A stretch of DNA of 8,867 nt from an uncultured Eubacteriales bacterium. Lineage in GTDB: Bacteria; Bacillota; Clostridia; Oscillospirales; Oscillospiraceae. Position numbers and translations under genes: made by a program. This document shows positions 6,294 through 8,867 of the stretch, in pieces. The notes below the pieces were generated by a model that saw only the letters and a list, made by a program, of their open reading frames with translations, did not search any database and was not told the origin of the DNA. The stretch lies in assembly GCA_900548795.1 (NCBI GenBank), contig URLT01000076.1, forward strand, positions 1 through 8,867, in the 5' to 3' direction. The stretch's first letter is position 1. Each line of letters opens with the position of its first letter.

Positions 6294-6461
6294 AAAAAAG
6301 CCTCTCCATGCAGATGTCCGGCGCTGCAGATTGCACAACGCGCGGCATACGGGTCATGCACTTGTGCGACAGGTCGCACAAAAACCCGCAAAAATAGGCA
6401 ATTTTCGTGTAAATTTTGAATTTTTCCGTCGAAAAATCTGCGGCGCTATCGCTTCGCAGAT
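6294..6461 (-). promoter_or_regulatory. Long structured 5' leader of murA
   Basis: From the predicted transcription start near 6461 to the murA ATG is about 168 nt, with no credible small gene. Three hairpins are seen on the minus strand. The first has the stem ATCTGCG/CGCAGAT (6461-6455 with 6442-6436) with an inner GCG/CGC and four T residues after it. The second, ATTTTTC/GAAAAAT (6437-6431 with 6426-6420), takes up that T-tract. The third is TTGTGCGAC/GTCGCACAA (6381-6373 with 6370-6362). The first could terminate read-through from the upstream methyltransferase gene or attenuate murA. I do not recognise a known riboswitch class. Confidence 0.5.
6362..6381. promoter_or_regulatory. 20-bp palindrome, operator or hairpin, in the murA leader
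   Basis: TTGTGCGAC and GTCGCACAA are perfect inverted 9-mers separated by AG. The site lies about 80-100 nt after the predicted murA transcription start. It could bind a dimeric regulator as DNA or fold in the mRNA with an 8-bp stem. There is no T-run on the minus strand after it. Confidence 0.45.
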
Positions 6462-6467
6462 ATGTGC

Positions 6468-6496
6468 ATTATAACACTTTTTCCTCGTTTTGTAAA
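6468..6496 (-). promoter_or_regulatory. Sigma-A promoter of murA
   Basis: On the minus strand TTTACA (6496-6491) and a perfect TATAAT (6473-6468) are separated by exactly 17 nt. The surroundings are AT-rich. The -35 box starts 18 nt past the stop of the upstream methyltransferase gene. The predicted transcript begins near 6461. Confidence 0.88.
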
Positions 6497-6514
6497 GAAA
6501 AATTTCCGCGTGAG

Positions 6515-7843
6515 CTATTTCGGGCGGCGCAGCCCCTTGGGATAGTGATTTTTGAGCACGCCGCCGGCGCCCTTGACCCAGCCCAGCGGGCAGCCGTCGG
6601 CGCAGAGCAGCGCCCAGCCCCCGGCGCTGCCGGGCAGCGTCTCGCCGCGCAGATAGGCGGCAAGGGCGGGGCTGTCGGACGGGAAGGAGACGCGCGGACA
6701 GGCGCCGTCGGGCAGGGCGTGGGAGAGCGCGTGCGCCGGGATCGGGCGCCCCTTGCGCAGCTCTCCCAGTTCCAGACCGGCGCGCAGAACGCGCAGGCCG
6801 TCGAGCGCGGGCAGACCCTGCGGCGGAAGATACCACGTCGCGCCGAAGGCAAGGCCGCGCGCTGCTTCCGCTCCGAGCGCGCGCAGGAACGTGCGCAGCT
6901 CGTCCGGCAGAGGCGCGGTCGGCTGCTCGGCCGGCTGCGTGCGGCGGCCGTCGTCCGCGCGGCGCAGAACGGCGGCGTAGTGTCCCTCGCCGCGCAGCTT
7001 ATGCGGCCAGAGACGCAGGGTGCGCTCCAGACCGGGCGCGGGGTCTTCGATCCACTCCGGGCGCCCCCGGTCGAACCACGGCGCGTCGACCGGTTCGACG
7101 GAAAGCTCCGGGTGCTCGTGCAGCAGCCGCGAGACGCTTCCCTCGTTCTCCTCGGGCGAGAAGGTGCAGGTCGAATAGACCAGCCGCCCGCCGGGGGCGA
7201 GCATCCGCGCCGCCGAGCGCAGGATCTCCGCCTGCCGGTCGGCGCACATGCGCACGGTCTGCTCGCTCCAGTCGGCCACGGCGGCGTCCTCCTTGCGGAA
7301 CATTCCCTCGCCCGAGCAGGGCGCGTCGACGAGAATGCGGTCGAAAAAGCCCGCGAAGCGCTCTGCCAGCCTCGCCGGGTGCTCGTTGAGCACCAGCGCG
7401 TTCGTCACGCCGAGGCGCTCGAGGTTTGACGCGAGGATCCGCGCGCGCTTGGGATGCAGCTCGTTGCAGACCAGAAGCCCCTGCCCCCGCATTGCGGCGG
7501 CGAGCTGCGTCGATTTGCCGCCGGGCGCGGCGCAGAGATCGAGCACGCGCTCGCCGGGTCGGGCGTCGAGCAGCCGCGCGGGCGCCATGGCGCTCGGCTC
7601 CTGCAAATAGAACAGCCCCGCCTCGTGCAGCGGAGAAAGCCCCGGCCGCGTGCCGGGCAGCAGATAAAAGCCGTTCGGCTCCCACGGCACGGCGTCGCCG
7701 CAGAACTGCGGCAGCGCGGGGCCGGGTCTGCCGGGGTTGCGCCGCAGGGCGGCGTTGCGCGGTCGGTCGTAGGACGCAAGGAAGGCGTCAAGCTCCGTCC
7801 CCAGCAGGCGGCGCATTCGTTCCGTAAAGACAGCAGGCAGCAT
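6515..7843 (-). CDS. RsmF-like NOL1/NOP2/Sun RNA m5C methyltransferase
   Basis: A SAM-dependent enzyme that makes 5-methylcytosine in RNA, most likely 16S rRNA as RsmF does; the target base is not proven by sequence. The 442-residue product shows an N-terminal RsmF-type segment (about 1-90), the Rossmann core with SAM motif LDLCAAPGGKS (101-111), motif IV DAPCSGEGMFRK (173-184) with Cys176 and motif VI STCTFSPEENE (224-234) with the attacking Cys226, so both cysteines of m5C enzymes are kept. The C-terminal part (about 310-442) ends in GWVKGAGGVLKNHYPKGLRR, typical of the RNA-binding RsmF/RsmB C-domain of Firmicutes. The ATG at 7843 follows GGAGG by 6 nt. It has its own promoter at 7911-7939 and a strong hairpin at the transcript's 5' end. 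No terminator is seen before the murA promoter, so some read-through into murA is possible. Confidence 0.93.
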   Translation of the reverse strand: MLPAVFTERMRRLLGTELDAFLASYDRPRNAALRRNPGRPGPALPQFCGDAVPWEPNGFYLLPGTRPGLSPLHEAGLFYLQEPSAMAPARLLDARPGERVLDLCAAPGGKSTQLAAAMRGQGLLVCNELHPKRARILASNLERLGVTNALVLNEHPARLAERFAGFFDRILVDAPCSGEGMFRKEDAAVADWSEQTVRMCADRQAEILRSAARMLAPGGRLVYSTCTFSPEENEGSVSRLLHEHPELSVEPVDAPWFDRGRPEWIEDPAPGLERTLRLWPHKLRGEGHYAAVLRRADDGRRTQPAEQPTAPLPDELRTFLRALGAEAARGLAFGATWYLPPQGLPALDGLRVLRAGLELGELRKGRPIPAHALSHALPDGACPRVSFPSDSPALAAYLRGETLPGSAGGWALLCADGCPLGWVKGAGGVLKNHYPKGLRRPK

Positions 7844-7875
7844 GGGAAACCTCCGGGTCGTCGTTTTTTGCGCGG

Positions 7876-7900
7876 GAGTCTCCGCGCAGCGCGGAGACTC
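7876..7900 (-). other. 11-bp perfect hairpin at the 5' end of the methyltransferase mRNA
   Basis: GAGTCTCCGCG (7876-7886) and CGCGGAGACTC (7890-7900) form a perfect stem with a 3-nt loop. It would start about 4 nt into the predicted transcript and ends 32 nt before the start codon. There is no T-run, so it is not a terminator. A 5' stem of this kind commonly protects an mRNA from decay; an operator is the alternative. Confidence 0.6.
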
Positions 7901-7910
7901 GGTTAATTAT

Positions 7911-7939
7911 ATTATATCGTATCGCGGAGGCTTGTGCAA
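7911..7939 (-). promoter_or_regulatory. Sigma-A promoter of the methyltransferase gene
   Basis: On the minus strand TTGCAC (7939-7934) and a perfect TATAAT (7916-7911) are separated by 17 nt. The AT-rich -10 region stands out from the GC-rich surroundings. The predicted transcript starts near 7904. Confidence 0.88.
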
Positions 7940-7950
7940 GGGCTTCTCTC

Positions 7951-7978
7951 CTGATTGAACGATTGAATCAGAGGGAAC
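7951..7978. repeat. Solo or collapsed copy of the TTGAATCAGAG repeat end
   Basis: ATTGAATCAGAG (7962-7973) matches both ends of the 4137-4223 element (11 of 12 or 12 of 12 bases). CTGATT (7951-7956) forms its inverted partner only 9 nt away, and GATTGAA is repeated at 8-nt spacing (7953-7959, 7961-7967). It sits just upstream of the -35 box of the methyltransferase promoter. It may be a deletion remnant of the same element or a regulator site. Confidence 0.45.
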
Positions 7979-8169
7979 GGTTCGCCCGGAAAAATTTCGC
8001 TGTCGGCTCTTGCCGACGGCTCCGAGCGTCCCAAGCTCTGGGCGTATTCTTTCCCGAAAACGGGAAAAGTGTGCGGCGGCGGTACGCTTTCCAAAAATTT
8101 CAACGGGTCATGCACCGCGCGCTGCGCCGCGGCATAGAACGGAAGGACGGAAAAAAGGAGGGCATCCCG

Positions 8170-8867
8170 ATGAAAACGGAATTTTTTTACGGCGCATGTA
8201 CCCATGCGGGCTTTGTCTCGCATTTTGACGGGCTTCTGCGGCAGGCAAAGCGGGTCACGGTGCTCAAGGGCGGCTGCGGCTGCGGGAAATCGACCTTTAT
8301 GCGCGCCGTCGCCGCGGCGGCGGAGCAGCGCGGGCTGGACGTGGAGCTGGGGCTGTGCTCGTCGGACGCCGGGTCGCTCGACGCGGTCTATCTTCCGGCG
8401 CTCTCGGCGGCCTTTGCCGACGGGACCGCCCCGCACGTGCTCGAGCCGAGCCTGTGCGGCGGGAGCATGAACTATCTGAGCTTCGGCGAATTTTACGACA
8501 GCGAGGGGATGCGCGCCCGGGAGGACGCGCTCTACGAGACGCAGGCCGAGCACGCCGCGCTGTATCCGGCCGTCTATGCCAGCCTGAGCGCCGCGGCGTC
8601 CGCGCAGCGCTGCCTGACGGCGGAGCTTCCGCCCGCGCGCGACGAGCTGACCGGCATGGCCGAGGGGCTGGCGGCCGCGCTGCTTCGCCCGCGCGACGCC
8701 GTGGGACGGCGGCGCCTCCTGTTTTTGCAGGCGGTCGTGCCGACGGCGCTGCTGCTTCTGGAGCGGACGCCGCGCGCGCTGTGCCGCCGGGTCGTCGTTC
8801 TGCGCGATCACTACGGCCGCGCCTCCGTCCTGCTCGAGGCGCTGGAGCGGCGGGCGCTCGTCTGCGG
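8170..8867 (+). CDS. PRK06851-type tandem P-loop ATPase, partial at the window edge
   Basis: The frame is open from 8170 to the right edge (232 codons seen). The product begins with a short lead (FFYGACTHAGFVSHFDG) and a Walker A loop GGCGCGKST at residues 34-42, followed by ELGLCSSDAGSLDAVYLPAL (59-78), FADGTAPHVLEP (82-93) and FGEFYDSEGM (105-114). This order is that of the uncharacterised PRK06851 family, whose members carry two related P-loop domains; the substrate is unknown. The ATG is preceded by GGAGGG at 8157-8162 with a 7-nt spacer; an in-frame ATG at 8110 lacks such a site. Near the end, RVVVLRDHYGRASVLLEAL (207-225) lies where the second P-loop would start, but the Lys is replaced by Ala and the glycines are mostly lost, so the second site looks unable to bind nucleotide in the usual way. 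By my recollection of the family's length, more than 100 residues are missing. It is transcribed away from the methyltransferase gene. Confidence 0.8.
   Translation, partial: MKTEFFYGACTHAGFVSHFDGLLRQAKRVTVLKGGCGCGKSTFMRAVAAAAEQRGLDVELGLCSSDAGSLDAVYLPALSAAFADGTAPHVLEPSLCGGSMNYLSFGEFYDSEGMRAREDALYETQAEHAALYPAVYASLSAAASAQRCLTAELPPARDELTGMAEGLAAALLRPRDAVGRRRLLFLQAVVPTALLLLERTPRALCRRVVVLRDHYGRASVLLEALERRALVC

Larger units (their letters stand above)
7844..8169. other. Divergent intergenic region, 326 nt
   Basis: This region lies between the starts of the methyltransferase gene (minus) and the ATPase gene (plus). It holds the minus-strand promoter and leader hairpin, a copy of the TTGAATCAGAG motif (7962-7973), and two small hairpins, GTCGGC/GCCGAC (8002-8007 with 8012-8017) and TTTCCCG/CGGGAAA (8050-8056 with 8061-8067). 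The ATPase ribosome site GGAGGG is at 8157-8162. I did not find a convincing sigma-A promoter for the plus-strand gene. Confidence 0.6.

Noticed and set aside
6349..6361. Exact 13-mer ACGGGTCATGCAC shared with 8103-8115, both about 60 nt from a start codon
   Set aside because: About one chance 13-mer match is expected when all positions of a window this size are compared, and the orientation relative to the two genes differs. A similar but inexact string at 4960-4973 is part of the murA terminator.
8050..8067. TTTCCCG/CGGGAAA hairpin upstream of the ATPase gene as a terminator or operator
   Set aside because: A 7-bp stem without a T-run, and no transcript would need to end there; there is too little support for a function.
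7912..8811. Minus-strand frame opposite the ATPase gene
   Set aside because: The plus-strand frame has a Walker A loop, family motifs and a ribosome site. The minus-strand product is Arg-, Ala- and Gln-rich without recognisable motifs and runs through the methyltransferase promoter.

Overview
This 8.9-kb window is GC-rich, but its promoters and intergenic repeats are AT-rich. The genes carry strong GGAGG-type ribosome binding sites and classic sigma-A promoters. The families present (DegV, a Clostridial-type tandem P-loop ATPase, an MBOAT/DHHW acylation pair, MurA with a Cys active site) point to a Gram-positive Clostridia-type bacterium, plausibly of the Oscillospirales. That placement is inference from gene content and style, not from a marker gene.

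Layout: six genes lie on the minus strand and one on the plus strand. Reading the minus strand from right to left: an RsmF-like NOL1/NOP2/Sun m5C methyltransferase (7843-6515) with its own promoter; murA (6293-4998) with its own promoter, a long structured leader and a strong intrinsic terminator; a TRIC/YicG-type membrane protein (4862-4230); a two-gene cassette of a DHHW/AlgX-like exported protein (4102-2954) and an AlgI-like MBOAT acyltransferase (2950-1580), followed by a terminator-like structure; and a DegV fatty-acid-binding protein (1166-276). On the plus strand, divergent from the methyltransferase, an ATPase gene starts at 8170 and runs off the right edge.

Functionally this is mostly housekeeping and envelope biology. 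MurA makes the first committed peptidoglycan precursor. The DHHW/MBOAT pair probably O-acylates a surface or exported glycan. DegV probably presents fatty acids to the phospholipid pathway. The methyltransferase modifies RNA. The genes look like adjacent small transcription units rather than one pathway operon.

The unusual material is intergenic. (1) A 151-bp block at 1250-1400 is almost entirely a chain of perfect hairpins with related ends, MITE-like or RNA-like. (2) Three GTAGAG/CTCTAC half-sites at exact 11-bp spacing lie between the MBOAT and degV genes and can form mutually exclusive hairpins. (3) An 87-bp inverted-repeat element sits at 4137-4223, and its end motif recurs near 7962. 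(4) The murA leader is about 168 nt long and carries three hairpins. I found no tRNA, rRNA, CRISPR array, transposase or phage gene. None of these elements can be called a new system from one window, but the repeat and leader structures deserve genome-wide searches.
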